A stretch of 64,000 nucleotides of DNA from Dryococelus australis (GCA_029891345.1 CM056994.1:222900491-222964490); one strand, 5' to 3'; positions 12,401-24,743 are shown, counted from the first letter of the stretch. The notes: generated from the sequence alone by a model not told the origin. Program-made: numbers and translations.

Positions 12401-12920
12401 TTACCTAAAACTATGGATATATATATATATATAATATTTACAGCAACTGTTTACATAATGATGCACAGAGGGGTGTTCATTTGTCAAATCCGGGTTACTT
12501 CCGCTCACACACTCAAATGCACGCAGTTTCCAGTAGATGATTTGTCAGACTGTGTGAATTTCTTCTTCTTATTATTATGTATTGAAGACAGTAGTAATCG
12601 TGTTACAGTTAGGCAAACATGGAGCAACAGCACTGATTCTGATGCAACAGGTGTTGTAAACAGTTGTAGACAGCAATAGTTAGCTGTGAAGTTGGTCGTG
12701 GAACAGGAGGTGTGTGTGGTGGTGGCAGATTGACGTCATCAGCGGTGTGGTGTTGTAGATGCCATGGTTGAAGATATTATGACACTATCTGCAGTATTGA
12801 GGGGAAAAATATTTGGACAGATAATATTTAATAGCCTCTAGTAAGACACCGTCCGATTTATGTATTTCTAATTGTATTAAAACCTTGAAGAAAACATTAT
12901 ATATATATACATAGGAGCGA

Positions 12921-13000
12921 AAGAAGAGATTTTGGCGGCTCTCGAAACTTGGGCATTGAGGGTCGATGAGGGTGAAGCAAGATGAGTAATGGAGTAGCGT
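12921..13000 (-). repeat. SINE-A 3' fragment
   Basis: Minus strand reads TTCACCCTCATCG, then CTCAATGCCCAAG, then GAGCCGCCAAAATCTCTTC, matching the 3' part of the full SINE at 59225-59490. It lies within the tail of finger locus 2. Confidence 0.6.
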
Positions 13001-13364
13001 TAGAATATCAGACTTCTTATCGCTAATAAACTTGGATTATTTACCACAAGCGGTATTGAAACATATAGGTGCCCCTGTCTGCACCAGTTTTACTCCTATC
13101 ATTAATTATCTTCGCATCATGTTAACCTGCTGGCGAACACGCTTGCCACTATCTCGTATTTGAGACTAGATGATGAAGTCTTCACTTAGGCTGGGGAATT
13201 GATTTATCCTTCATCTCTGAATAAACATATCTACTTTTTGAAGGTAATGAAATAGGTAGGGCAGAAAATTTTAAGTGTTTTGCAGTAGATGTCCTATGAG
13301 GAGCTAACTGAGGAGCAGATTGTGGAGTAAGTGGAAGTGGTTCTATTTGTAGCATTGGCTAAGG

Positions 13365-13590
13365 ATGTAGTGTTGTTTGTGGTGCTGCCTTAGGATATGG
13401 TGCTGGCTGAGGATATGGTGCTGGCTTATGATGTGCTGGCTGAGGATATGGTGCTGGCTTATGATGTGCTGGCTTAGGATGTGGTGCTGTTTATGGTGTT
13501 GCTTAGGATGTGGTGCTGTTTGTGGTGTTGGCTTAGGATGTGGTGCTGGCTTAGGATGTGATCCTTTTTGTGGTGTTGATTGTGGTACAG
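13365..13590 (-). repeat. Minisatellite inside finger locus 2
   Basis: Tandem copies of a G/T-rich unit built from GGCTTAGGATGTGGTGCT-type phrases, 16 to 30 bp long with internal variants. On the minus strand it encodes His/Pro/Gln/Ala-rich peptide in more than one frame. Confidence 0.8.
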
Positions 13591-14274
13591 TTGTGAAGCA
13601 AGTGGAGGCGATGAACCAGTGTTGCAAGTTTCACAATGTCTCTTTAATACATCACTCCAAGAAAACTGCTTCTGACAGACATCACACTCAAACTCCTTTC
13701 TTGAATTTTTCATTCCACAGCTCGTTCTTTCATGTCGATGCATGCTGCACTGAGCTGTAAATTCTTTACTGCAGAAGCGACACAGAAAATACATTATTCC
13801 TTCCGTACTATTCCAAGTTTATAATGAAACTGCTTATGAAAGGTTATAGGTAATTTTAGGAATTGCAACTGTGAGCAATAGTTAATTTTTAGGGATTGTA
13901 AATTTAATTTAACTATCCGTTTTATCACACAGTACGTCTGAAAACGGTCTTTTCATTAAAGATACAGAAAGTGAATCTAATTGTTTTTTTCTCCTACAAC
14001 AGTGCAATTAATTTCATAATATCTGTAGATCGTGCTGAAAACAGAAAAAAAGAACCCAAGTTTATTCCCTCATCATGTCATAGTTGTAATTAATAGTAAC
14101 ATAAATTAATATAAAGAAAAAATATTTTTGAGGGAACTTTAATTTATTTAAGAAAGTCAGTCGACTAAAGCGACGTGTTTTTACGAAAGAGACGGGTATG
14201 AGTCATTCTATAGCCTTGTGTATAAAGCCAGGTATTGGATGTCAGAAAATTGAGTGTGTGCGAAGCGAGCGAAA

Positions 14275-14326
14275 GCGAGGTCTCAAGAGCCGATGAGGGT
14301 GAATCATGCATAATTTGAGTAGCGTA
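14275..14326 (-). repeat. SINE-A 3' fragment
   Basis: Minus strand ATTCACCCTCATCGGCTCT then TGAGACCTCGCT matches the conserved core of SINE-A. Only the core remains. Confidence 0.55.
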
Positions 14327-14329
14327 ATA

Positions 14330-14645
14330 GATTGCATGCGCGGGCCAGAGTTTTGGCCTGCTTGCAGAGGTGCGAGTGAGAGAATGGTTCAGTAAACTGT
14401 CGTAGTCCGCTCGACGTACCACTGTTCAGGCATAATTCCACCAGACAACTTCCCCTTCCCCCCGTTGTCATGCAAAGCCAATGGGCGCGCATGTGCTCCA
14501 GCGGGAGGGACACTGGGAACTTCTCATCCAACCACGCCACTCTGGCGACTTCTCTCTGCGGCACGAATTACTGGTCTGCAGCTCGCATCCACTATACAAT
14601 TCACCGTATCCCGGGACCTGCCGCGCCTCGCCAATATTTTCCAGC
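14330..14645. other. GC-rich block upstream of locus 2
   Basis: CpG-rich island of about 300 bp with several overlapping short frames and no recognisable protein. It lies about 550 bp upstream of the ATG of finger locus 2 and could hold its promoter; this is inference from position and composition only. Confidence 0.25.
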
Positions 14646-14739
14646 TACATGTTTGGAGCAAGCAGACTGCACTTAGAATATTGAAATTTTAACTATTGCA
14701 ATTTAAGCCCAGTATAAAAAACTTCCGAACATAAATGCA

Positions 14740-15065
14740 CTTTTTGAAAAATACTATGAGTTACTCGACACCGTCAAAACTAATGTACACCATAAAAATA
14801 AAAATGATGAATTTACACCATCAAAATTGTTTACACCGTAAAAAAAAATTATGTACAATGTAAAAAAAATATGAGTTACTTGACTCCATAAAAAATTTGC
14901 ACTAAGCTACACCGTCAAAAATATGTTCTAGGGTGCATCTATTACATTATCAAAAATACATTCAAGGCTACACCATCAAAAATACGTTAAAAGTTACATA
15001 GCTTACACCATCAAAAATATGTTCTAGGGTATAGCATAACAATTCTTTACACTGTCAATTAAAGA
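14740..15065. repeat. Degenerate tandem repeat (TACACCRTCAAAAATAT)
   Basis: The phrase TACACCATCAAAAATAT or close variants occurs about ten times with irregular 20-50 bp spacing. The longer unit ATATGTTCTAGGGT appears twice. It is a decayed satellite-like tract. Confidence 0.7.
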
Positions 15066-15166
15066 TTTTCACTTAAATATTTCAGCAAGGGAGCAACACA
15101 ATGGATATTAATAATAATACCAACGAAACAAACACTCTTAAAAAATGACATTTTAAAATACTACTC

Positions 15167-15168
<2 letters not shown>

Positions 15169-15227
<59 letters not shown>
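15169..15227. repeat. (CT)n microsatellite
   Basis: About 29 uninterrupted CT dinucleotides. Confidence 0.98.
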
Positions 15228-15231
<4 letters not shown>

Positions 15232-15307
15232 TTTCTCTATCTGTCACACTTGCAGTTATCCAACAACTTTTAAAAATGAAATGTTTTAAAATTAACTTAA
15301 TTACCCA

Positions 15308-15830
15308 AACCACCACATCACAAACACATGTAAAACATTTCATTTGTTAGAAATACTCAAGGCTCATATATTAATCTTCCAATCGTCCATCTCCAGGTAA
15401 CTCATACAGAATAACTTGGAGGCTGAGGTTATGCACCTCCTGAATACACGAGGTGTATACAGCTTAGTTCTTCCCCTGTCTTAGCCATGCCATAGTTCAT
15501 ACAACAGTCTTAACCAAAACCGACTCTTAAACCACTCATTAAAAAACTACTTGCTAACTAAATATATATGTTCAAACCACCCCATCACATTTAGATCAAA
15601 AACATTTCATTCATTAGAAGTATTCAAGTCTTGTACATTCATCTTTCAATCATCCTTCTCCAGGTAACTCACGCAGAACAAGCTTGGGAGCTGAGGTTAT
15701 GCACCTCCTGAATATGCGAGGCATATCCAATGTATTTCTCCCTTGTTTTAGCTGTTCCACAGTTCATACCTCACACAAATAACAGCCCTCCCTTAAATAT
15801 GTCTTAAAACTATGTAAAACTAACTAAAAT
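15308..15830. repeat. Direct duplication, two units of about 267 bp
   Basis: Units start at about 15308 (AAACCACCACATCAC) and 15575 (AAACCACCCCATCAC). Shared blocks include CATCTCCAGGTAACTCA, GAGGTTATGCACCTCCTGAA and a short hairpin (ACACGAGGTGTA). The copies differ at perhaps one base in six, so the duplication is old. Confidence 0.75.
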
Positions 15831-15865
15831 TGATTGAAAAAAAAAAAAGAAAAACAATTTTCCTG

Positions 15866-16496
15866 CCATTCCTTCACCACCCTCCGAGTCGGACAAATGT
15901 GTTTTGAGAGAGATGCGATTTCATTATGCGTGTAAATAAAGTAATTTTTTTAACCTGTGGATTATGTTCTTAAAGTTTCTCACCAGTCTCATAGGTAGAC
16001 AGACGTGTAAGGTATGTGCGAGAGGTGTCAAGTAGTGTACGTGTATGTGTTTTCATAATCATGTGTTTAGGAAGACTGTCGTTTAATTTATAGGGGTATT
16101 TTTGATTCGTTAATTCTATACTGCAAACTCACGTGATTGTGAATGTTTACCACTTGTTATTCCTGTAGTTGTGTTCTTCATTATACTTATTTTGTGTAAA
16201 TTATATTTCTAACGTACAGCTCGAGATAGTCTAATAATTCATCTCTTTACATTTAATTAATTTTAACACCCCTGGAGAGTCACGTAATTGCACTTGGTTC
16301 TTTACGAGACCAGCTAGTTTTACTTCTCTCTTGTGTTATTTATTCATACTTAGAAATCTTATAAACACACTGAAATTCTATAATGCTTAATTGCATTCGG
16401 AATAATACCTGCCTTCAAATTCGCCTATCTGCCTACACTGTCTACGAGACACAAAATGTACACTTATACCACTCTTGCACAAAACTCACCATATAT
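15866..16496 (-). repeat. Right arm of the 630-bp inverted repeat
   Basis: Reverse complement of 5426-6056: blocks such as CTGGAGAGTCACGTAATTGC, CACAAGAGAGAAGTAAAACT (minus strand) and CAAGAGTGGTATAAGTG (minus strand) line up in order. Just outside, at 16590-16625, a short related phrase (GTGCAAGAGTGTACTAAGG, minus strand) hints at a local partial duplication of the outer edge. Confidence 0.8.
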
Positions 16497-16974
16497 TTTT
16501 TTTCACACCCCGTCCCCAACACGCCACACCTCATCCGAGTGCCAGAGCTCCAAGTGCGAGGACTTACCACAGCTGCACCCCGCAAAAGGAAAGATAGAAC
16601 ACCCTTAGTACACTCTTGCACCAAATACAATTTTTTTTAATCAATATAATAGATTTAACCCTTTCATTAAATTTAGGCCTTCAAATGTTATTAACCATTT
16701 CGATTTTTCAATCAATTTAATTAACCCTTTCAGTAAATTTAATCTACCTCTTGATATCAAATTACTTAGGTCAATCAAAAAAGGCGGCATCTCTTTGGGG
16801 TTGAAACCCTCACGCCCCTACTACTGGAAAGCGAGACTGGATTCTGAGAGGTTGTTCTTGTTTTCCGTTCTGTCTGTTCGGTGTGATCGTCGTACATGTG
16901 TATCAGGCTTAACACCACTGAGCCCAATACAACTGTAGTTATCTCGGCGAATGAATATTCTGTTATTTCAAGCT

Positions 16975-17420
16975 TTGGCCTGTGTGTAGTAAGCATTGTA
17001 GATATGCCGCGGCGGAATAGACCACATTTCGTGCAATTAACGGACTTTGAGCAAGGTCGTATTGTGGGCCAGACAGAAGGAGGATGGATACTCGTTCCAA
17101 AAGATTGCCCAACACATAGTACGTCGCGAATGACGTAACTGGTGGGATGAACGAACGGGTGATGAGAGCAGATTCTGCCTTGTCGTCAATGACGGTCGTT
17201 TGGGAGTGCGGCGTCGACCAGGAGAGCGACAACAACCAGAGGGTATACGGACGGGATGGCGTCGGCAACTAACCTCCACCAATTGCAACAACAGGTAGAA
17301 TAAGCATGTAATATTATTCCCCAAGATGACATCCGACACCTTTATGATCGTCTCTGCGCACGACTGCAGGACAGCATCGTCGCTAAAGGCGGCTACACAG
17401 GATGCTCACATTGTTGTTCA
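16975..17420 (+). pseudogene. Tc1-like transposase, internally deleted
   Basis: Decayed cut-and-paste transposase. An ATG at 17004 opens the family N-terminus (MPRRNRPHFVQLTDFEQGRI), followed by a helix-turn-helix remnant (SFQKIAQHIVRRE). The next recognisable part is the region around the second conserved catalytic block (DESRFCLVVNDGRLGVRRR, 17161), then the C-terminus (QDDIRHLYDRLCARLQ and SIVAKGGYT, 17322-17400). Most of the sequence between these parts is missing. A full member has about 340 residues; well under half is left, with frame changes. Terminal inverted repeats were not located. It cannot be active. Confidence 0.8.
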
Positions 17421-18904
17421 AGACACTCTGTAGCATTTGAACATAGGTGTACGACCCTACGATCATTATCATATACAGTGTACTACCTGTATGATTATTG
17501 AATGAAACTTCCATTCATGTCAGACAATTGCATCCGTGTGTTCATTTTCTGTTTTCCGCCAGTGAATTTATACCTGCTGCTAATTCTTTCCAATTCATCA
17601 CGCATTGAGGCTCGTAGATTACCGTTTTCGACGTCGACAATTTTCGTAAAGGGCAGGCAATACCTAACTTTCTCGTATGAATTCCGCAGGCATGCTCCAA
17701 CCAGATCACACCCAACCTATTTCCCTGTCGCATTACTCCTGCTGTAAGAAGGGCTTTTCGTAATCGATTATCACAAAATAAATTACAATAATTTTTCATG
17801 AATTGATCATTCAAAACCTAATTGTTGTTCATATTGCTAGGAAACATCGCTTTGAATAGATACAAATGACTTCATGTATTTATTGGGAAGAAAATAACTT
17901 TCAAAAAAATACTTGACTTTCGTGGATGGATACGTTTGCTTTAGACCCTTGTGTTTTTCAGCAAAGTTCAATCAAGGATTCTCGAATATACCGATAATAG
18001 TTATAATTGAATGGTTTGTATAACATTTTGTCCTAGAGATTTTAGTATTGAGGAATGAAATTGATTTTTTTTGTGAAATTTCTTTACAGACACTAGCACT
18101 TCACTAAATCAATTAGACGTGACTTGATGGCCCTGAGCGTGTCCGTCTGCTTTGGCGACAAACAACCTCGCAGAGGCGCCTCGTGTCTACCTACTCTTGC
18201 CGTACAGTTCCGTGTGTGTCTTCCACGCGGCCATTACTGATTCCTGCCGCGTGCCGGGAGGACAAGCGCCACGATCTTTTGTTCTGCCTGCCTGCTGTCT
18301 TTGTTTCTTGCACTGGACTTTGTGCACCTGCGTAGAGCAGCTGGACCACACCTTGTGGAAGTGGCGTGTACTTCTGATGTTTAGTTGAATACTCTCCTCT
18401 CCGACCTTAAGAGGAGTGTGTACGTGCGCGTCCAAGGTCAAGAAGCGAGGGAGCGATACAGGCGACACGAACACGCACGCCTAGTGCCTTATCGCTCCTA
18501 CGCGCAACGCGTGCAGTGTTTCCGTCGTGGTCCTGTACTGTGCAAATCAGATCTGTAATAGTTGGATTTTATTACATGTAATGAAAGGACGCAGATTAAA
18601 CTGCGTCCGTATGTTTGTACTTTCCTATTGCTGCTTGAGAAAACTGCATAGGCAAGCTTCTAAAATGCGTTATTTGACCATTTTCACGAATTCTTTTCTC
18701 CACGAATATACTTAATATGTTAAAATAAAAACATAGAATTATAGATAATATTTTTTACCTTTTCTAGCAGAAGGTCGTGTATACAAAACATATATTTACC
18801 AAGATACGCGAATACGCGCAAACAACGATTTCACAAAAAAAAAAGTTTCACTTTCACACTCCTCTTAACTGTGCGTAATCCAGGAGTGCAATGCACACCT
18901 TTGA
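17420..18904. other. Unassigned sequence with a GC-rich block
   Basis: AT-rich except 18120-18500, which is GC-rich with overlapping short frames on both strands. A pyrimidine tract ending CCGTACAG near 18211 resembles a plus-strand splice acceptor, but no protein is recognised. Confidence 0.2.
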
Positions 18905-19329
18905 TAGGCTGTTCACGATAAAGTGAGCACTTTTAAAATCAACCTTAGAAAAAAGTCACTGGCCCTGCCTCCATATACTTTAACGGGCGCAATGAGTGAC
19001 GTGCGCCCAGTAAAGTTGGTAACGAAGGATGGAAAGTAGTTCCATATCTCAACGTCGAATGAAAAGTGTTAGGTAACCATTTGAGATCATATAAATTCTT
19101 TCGTTCTCTTTCTGTTTTTTCTTTTTCATGCATCGAAGTGTAAAAATTAGCAAATCTGTAAAATACTTACTTTTCTAATAATTTCACAGTTTCACTTGAC
19201 CGGCGCATGAATAAAGATATGAGACCATGGCAATGTTAATTTTAAATAAGACGGGACAATACACAACGTGCATACAAGTAGATCTTAATCAGCGCTTTCA
19301 GAAATGCTCATTTTATCGTGAACAGCCTA
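18905..19329 (-). mobile_element. TA-MITE copy, complete, 425 bp
   Basis: Complete family member in reverse orientation relative to the copy at 1269. Both TIRs are well preserved (TAGGCTGTTCACGATAAA and CGTGAACAGCCTA). The right flank begins TAG; the left TA seems mutated to GA. Confidence 0.8.
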
Positions 19330-19550
19330 TAGTACGTGGTACTCCACCTGTGAGTCTGCCTGTCGCATTCTATAATATTGGCGAGAAGCCACAGACGGGA
19401 ATTTGTCGATCACGCCTAGAATTCGTCAATTTCTAGGCGTCCCTGACGGGAGACTTTGTTCGCTGACCAATATCAGAAAATAATTTTGAGCACGTAACTA
19501 ACAAAACAGTTGAAAATATGCCGGCGTTTAGTTATTATGTTTGCTTTCAA

Positions 19551-19591
19551 ACACACACACATGCACACACACACACACAGACACACACATG

Positions 19592-19624
<33 letters not shown>

Positions 19625-19632
19625 GCACTCTC
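19551..19632. repeat. (CA)n(TA)n microsatellite
   Basis: Mixed CA runs broken by ATG triplets, then (TA)n, then a short (CT)n. Confidence 0.95.
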
Positions 19633-19639
19633 TCTCTGT

Positions 19640-22600
19640 TTACAGTTCACATTTAATTTAACGCAGACTTTCGAAACGCCACAATGACTTTACAGACAAT
19701 CCGTACTTGGACCTGTGTTTCCACTTGAGGCCTCTTCCAGATTGAGCAGTCGGCAGTTCGCAGTCAGCAGCTGGCAGTCGGAAAAGTATTGTTCCCAATT
19801 AGCACTCGACAAAATATTAGTGTAAATAAAACTATGGTTACTTTGAAACAATTAAAAATGTGGTTTTCCAAAAATTAAATATCTAACACTGTATAGGTAT
19901 TTTAACATACTGTAAAGTAAGCTTTATTTACTTACAAAAAAATTTAATGCAGAATTTTTTATATGTAATTTCCCTCGAGATATGTTTTTGCTTGTATGGT
20001 TTTTAAATATAAATTTGGCTGCCGTAAAAATTTATATCAATGACAATTTGAAATTATTTTGTAATTTAATATTTATCTATTTGCAAAAGCATAAAATGCA
20101 ACAATTATTTTTTCTGGTATTTATTTTACAACTATATTTTTGCTGTTTGTTTATACATTCATTCCTTCTTTATGGAAGAAAATGTTGGGAAATGACGCAA
20201 GTATGAAGAGGTCTGACAGGTTAGTAACAAGTTGCAGTCTGTCACATTCAGTTACACTACTTCCAATAATACATGGTTTATTACGTGTTAACGTTGTAGC
20301 GATGCTGCGCTCTCTTCCTTAGTTCGCGCCATCGCCACCGTCGCCAGCGTGCGAAGACGATCTCCATGGCCAGCTGGTTCACCCTCCCTTCTCCTTTCTC
20401 TTCCTCTATCACCTTTACCCTCCTGGCACGTAACTAATTTTTATTGGACGAGATCATGTGACTACTGGCGGGTTGGAACACCGACCTCTCTCAGGTTTTT
20501 TTCTACTAACGACCACCACGCTGACTTGATCTGCAATATTCCACGAGGGTAACATAGGCAGACAGAATGGACACAGCGTAATTTTTAAATTGTAATATCC
20601 CCTCGAGTTGATAGTTTTACTGCAAAGGTTTTTAATGATACTCAGGGCTAGGTTGTGAGCCTCAACGGGAACGAGTAGAAGTTGTGAGTGTTGCATTGTA
20701 ATGGGCCTAGATTTGCGAGTCTTTAGTAGTTGTAAAGGCTGTGTTTAATTTTGGTGGTAAGCGGCCGTAAATTGTAGAGTTTGGTATTTTGTACTTTCGG
20801 CTACACATTCCAAATTTAATTGGAAACAACGTGTCGAATTTTGCGTTTTCGCGATATGAAGGCAGTCGCGTAGTACTCTTTGGTAGCTGCTGCTCCGTTT
20901 GCCTGGCCCGGCTCATGATTGCTTTTGTTTGGACGAACTGTCCACGCTTAGTCTGTTAAGTAGAAATCTTTTAGATTTTTTCCCCTTTTTTTTATAATGT
21001 TTAATTTTCAGGTACACGGCACTTTAAACGAACACATTCATGGGGTATCCCGTCGTGTAAGTTAAGCTTGTTGGTAACTTTTAATGTATAAATTTTAACT
21101 TGTATTATTTTATGGGGAATGTCCTTTGTTGGGTCGACAGACTGCAGCATTTTTTTTATATTTATAGTAATATTGGAGCAATTCAAGGGTTTGCAATTGG
21201 TGCGTGCTCCATAGCAAGTCAGCGTAAATTACGTGAATTAAATGTGGTCTGTTTTAAAACTAGTAGTAAGTGTGTTAGGGATTTGTGAAATCCATAAGAG
21301 TGGAAACTATTGAAAATTGTGATCACACCGTATACTAAAGTCTATAAAACGTCATTCTGGCTTGTGGACGAGGTTGTTTAAAGAGTTTTTTTTAAATACT
21401 ATGCAAGCTGGTGAAAATATTTTAGATCACTTCAGTTGGAAAAAGAAAACGCACTGGTTGTTAACGGCGCTCAGCGACACTGTTAAATGCAACGCTTTGG
21501 TACGCAAATCGTGCTTGTTCACGTGGCAACTTATTAATTAAAGTAAATTTCAATTATTGTGGTCGGAATGTTTATTGACCAGATAACTGTCAATGAATTA
21601 GTGGAGTTTTTTTAATCTGCTTTTAGCAAAGGTTTTTTCAAAGGGATTTATAAATTTGTACGTGTTGGTGATACTCTTATATTGTGGAAACCAGGTGCTA
21701 TAGTAAAATTGTTATTTCGCCACTTGAATTCTTAAGGGCACTGTGCCGTTCTGTGAATGTGGAGTGGTTTGTGGAGGTACTATTCTATAATTATTATTGT
21801 ACCCAATAAGAGTTCTGTCATGATTCTCCTTGTATCCGATCAGTATTAATAGCTTGTAAGTTATTTTTACCTTGTCCAGCTTCTATTGATAAGATGTGCA
21901 TAGTAATTATATTTATTAATTGTGTTAACTAAGGGTGTTCATGGAAATAAATTGCCAATTTTGAAAGAGTTTTTTTTTTATTGTATGTCAATGTTCTGAG
22001 ATTCATTACAACATGAAACCAGGACCATACATACATGTAAAATGAACATTGTCTTCATTTCCTTATAAGTGTTAAAAGAAAGCAGTGATTGCCGAGTACT
22101 TGCCGTTGGGTTGAAACTGCATTCTGGATGAAAATTGATGACATTACACGAGTAGCTATTGCAAACAGAGGGAAATGAGAGCTTCCCTTGCGGGAAACTA
22201 AAGGTTTGTATATCTCCGTCGCAGTCCAAGATCAACTGCGGGCAACAGGCTCCACGATTGCTCATTGTGGAAACCCATTCGAATACACATGCATTAATAT
22301 ATGACTGCCGACTGCTCCATTTATCTTCCCTTAAGGACGTAAATCGGCTCTTCATAATCGGAAAAGTAGATGAGAATCGCACCCCAGGCCACGCGTGTAA
22401 TGGAGCCTGCCATGTGCAGTTTTCTACAGACTACTCTTTCATGATACAGTTTTGCAAGAAAATGCTGAGTTTTCCGTCTTGTAGGATCGTTGTGATTTTC
22501 TGTTCTGGTTTAGTACACAATAAAGAACTTGCACCAAGAAGATCTGAGACGTTGATGGCAACATATCGTCGAGGGTGACGATAGCGCGACAGGTGACAGC

Positions 22601-23835
22601 AAATATCTGTCCAGTGACAACGGCGAAGCTTGCCAGCTGTGCTTGACAGTTCCAACACACGGGCACCTGAAGGACCAGCGAGTCTGTCGTATAACAAACC
22701 TCTGTGATTAGCACCAGAGGCGGTTGTTATTCCAAGCCGCCCCATGATGGAACTGGATACGCCTACAGCACTCTGCACGTAAATAGACCGCTGCAGACGC
22801 ACATCAAAGCCACGTGACCGTCTCCAGAGAATGTGTTTGTCCCGGCGAATCCAAACACTAGCCCCGGGATATTATTGAAGGACAGGAGAGACTTGTTCTT
22901 CCATTGTGACGCGTGTTGCTTTGATTCGGGGAGTTTAAAAATGAGACTTGCGGCCACAGCTGTTGCTGCTGTGTGTGGAGTATGCATGTATCATAGAGGC
23001 TTCACACTGCAAGTTATTATAATTTAGGAAGATTGATGGTTCTGGTGACAACACATGGCTTGACTGTGGTGTGTGTTCACAACTCCCGACTTCGCTGTCA
23101 AGTGGCACGTATCCAGTGAGACCGGTGTATCTTGGCAATATCTGCAGTCGGCATATTGCACCGCTGTACTCAGCACTACAGAACAGCTGCTTGGTTAAGT
23201 AGTTCACACAGTTGCAAATTATTAGCCAGTAGGAAGAATAAAATGCAGTAAGCGTGGTACACATTATAATTTATTATTATTTACTCTCAGCCGGTATATA
23301 ATTGATGTTATTACAAAACCTCGTAACTCCAGAAAACAAAATGTTTCAGAAACAGCAAACACGTTTATAAAACCTTCAATATGCAGCAAATAAAAATATG
23401 ATAGTTTAAAGGCGTATTGAAATGTATTACAGTAAGGAACAAATACATTGCATTTACAAGTATTTAAATTTATGAGGTTTCGCAGTAGCAGAAATACTGC
23501 ACGCAGTTTTGTATTTTGCCATTTCAGGGAAAAGTATCGTAGAATATTTGACAAGGTTTCTGCAAACCATTGATGGCCGAAATTTTCCGTCCGAGGGACC
23601 CAAAAACATCGGCTTCCGCAAGTGGAGGAGTCAGCCTGCCAGGCTTCGGAGTCATAATGACGAATGTCCGAACTCGAGCGCAGCATAAAATATTATTGCA
23701 CGAGCGCGTGTCCACATGAACTTGAGCAACTCCTACAGACCCCGGCCCACATGGAAGCATCGATACAACGCAAAATAGTCAACATTGTGCCTCGACTTAT
23801 GTACACTACGACACGTGATTGTCGCATCCGAGCGC
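19640..23835. other. Unassigned AT-rich interval
   Basis: No transposase, RNA gene or host protein is recognised. Overlapping open frames of 120-140 codons on opposite strands at 21978-22802 look like chance frames. A mildly GC-rich patch (20280-20420) and short CAGTCGGCAG-type repeats (19740-19780) are the only local features. Confidence 0.3.
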
Positions 23836-23841
23836 TTTATA

Positions 23842-24743
23842 TAAAGCGGATATTACACGATACCTGCAGCCGTAATTGGTTCTTGTACAAGCTTCTACAA
23901 GTTCTGGTGCACTAGCCGGTATACCAGCCGCTATATGAGGCGCCATGGAAGGTTCATATTACACGACAGCAATTCGCGCACAAGCATTTGGCATCATTGG
24001 TGGGTGCGCAGTGTGTGGTTTGCAGTAAATATGAAGCCCATTCATAGAACTGCTACCAGTTAGTAACTTGTGTAGGCCTATGAAAAAACTAGCTAGCACA
24101 TCTTAATATTGCTATATTACAGTTCACCTTTTACATGAACTGATTGCTTACTAGTATAGTTTCATTAATTTTCTGGAAAATGACTTGAAGTCACTAGAGT
24201 AAGAGTGTGTTATTTTTAATTTTGACGAAAATTACTGATGGGTTGCAAAATATAGTTTTTTCTTTACGTACCGGGATATTATCAGCGTGTAAAATTTAAT
24301 GATAAAACATTTTTTGGGTCTGACAGAGTTTTGAACTCACGCCCAAAAAATAATCTTTTGTCGCGAACGCCGCATCTAGTTGTCATAGCCAATTTTATTT
24401 GTCATTGTCGGATTCAAAATATATTTGAAAGAGTTTTAACCTCACGGATGTATAATCAAGATGGAGGTGTCCTTTTCAGTTTCTTCATCAACTCGTTTCA
24501 AGTATTAGCCACGGGGAGCGCCCTACGCTCTGAAGCTGCGACGTGATTGGCCAGGTACGAAAGCCAGTATGGAACCTGCCATGAAAAATAGGACTTGTCC
24601 AATTACCAAACCTGGTACGAAAAAATCTGGCCGTACAAGGCGGGAAATGCCATGAAGGGTGCCACAGTAGCCCGTATAGCAATCGCTATGGCTGACCTTG
24701 CACAGGCTTTTACGGAACCTGGTATCGTGTAATATCGCCTTTA
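23842..24743. mobile_element. TIR element, 0.9 kb
   Basis: Left end AAAGCGGATATTACACGATA and right end (minus strand) AAAGGCGATATTACACGATA are inverted copies extending about 35 bp. Further inside, weaker inverted matches continue (GCCGGTATACCAGC / GCCTGGTACGAAAG-type blocks). No transposase. The ATTACACG core is like PIF/Harbinger ends, but the target duplication is unclear. Confidence 0.65.

Larger units (their letters stand above)
12490..13794 (-). pseudogene. Twin CCHC zinc-finger locus 2
   Basis: Best preserved member of the family. From an ATG at 13792-13794 the first 60 codons encode two fingers: CRFCSKEFTAQCSMHRHE ending TSC (C-x2-C-x12-H-x4-C), a 10-residue linker, then CDVCQKQFSWSDVLKRHCET ending C (C-x2-C-x12-H-x3-C). 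Behind them lies a Pro/Gln/His-rich tail made by an in-gene minisatellite (13365-13590). Coding-like Pro/Ser-rich stretches follow to about 12500, for example LTPQSAPQLAPHRTST. A piece of SINE lies inside this tail at 12921-13000. The reading frame is broken in several places, so it is probably not functional as it stands. No intron is evident. DNA or RNA binding is inferred from the fingers only. Confidence 0.65.

Noticed and set aside
5426-16496. A Polinton or other virus-like element bounded by the inverted repeats
   Set aside because: No polymerase, integrase, packaging ATPase, protease or capsid sequence was recognised between the arms; only finger loci and repeats are seen.
21978-22802. 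Overlapping frames of 120-140 codons on both strands
   Set aside because: No domain, no codon pattern and mutual overlap on opposite strands; judged to be chance frames.
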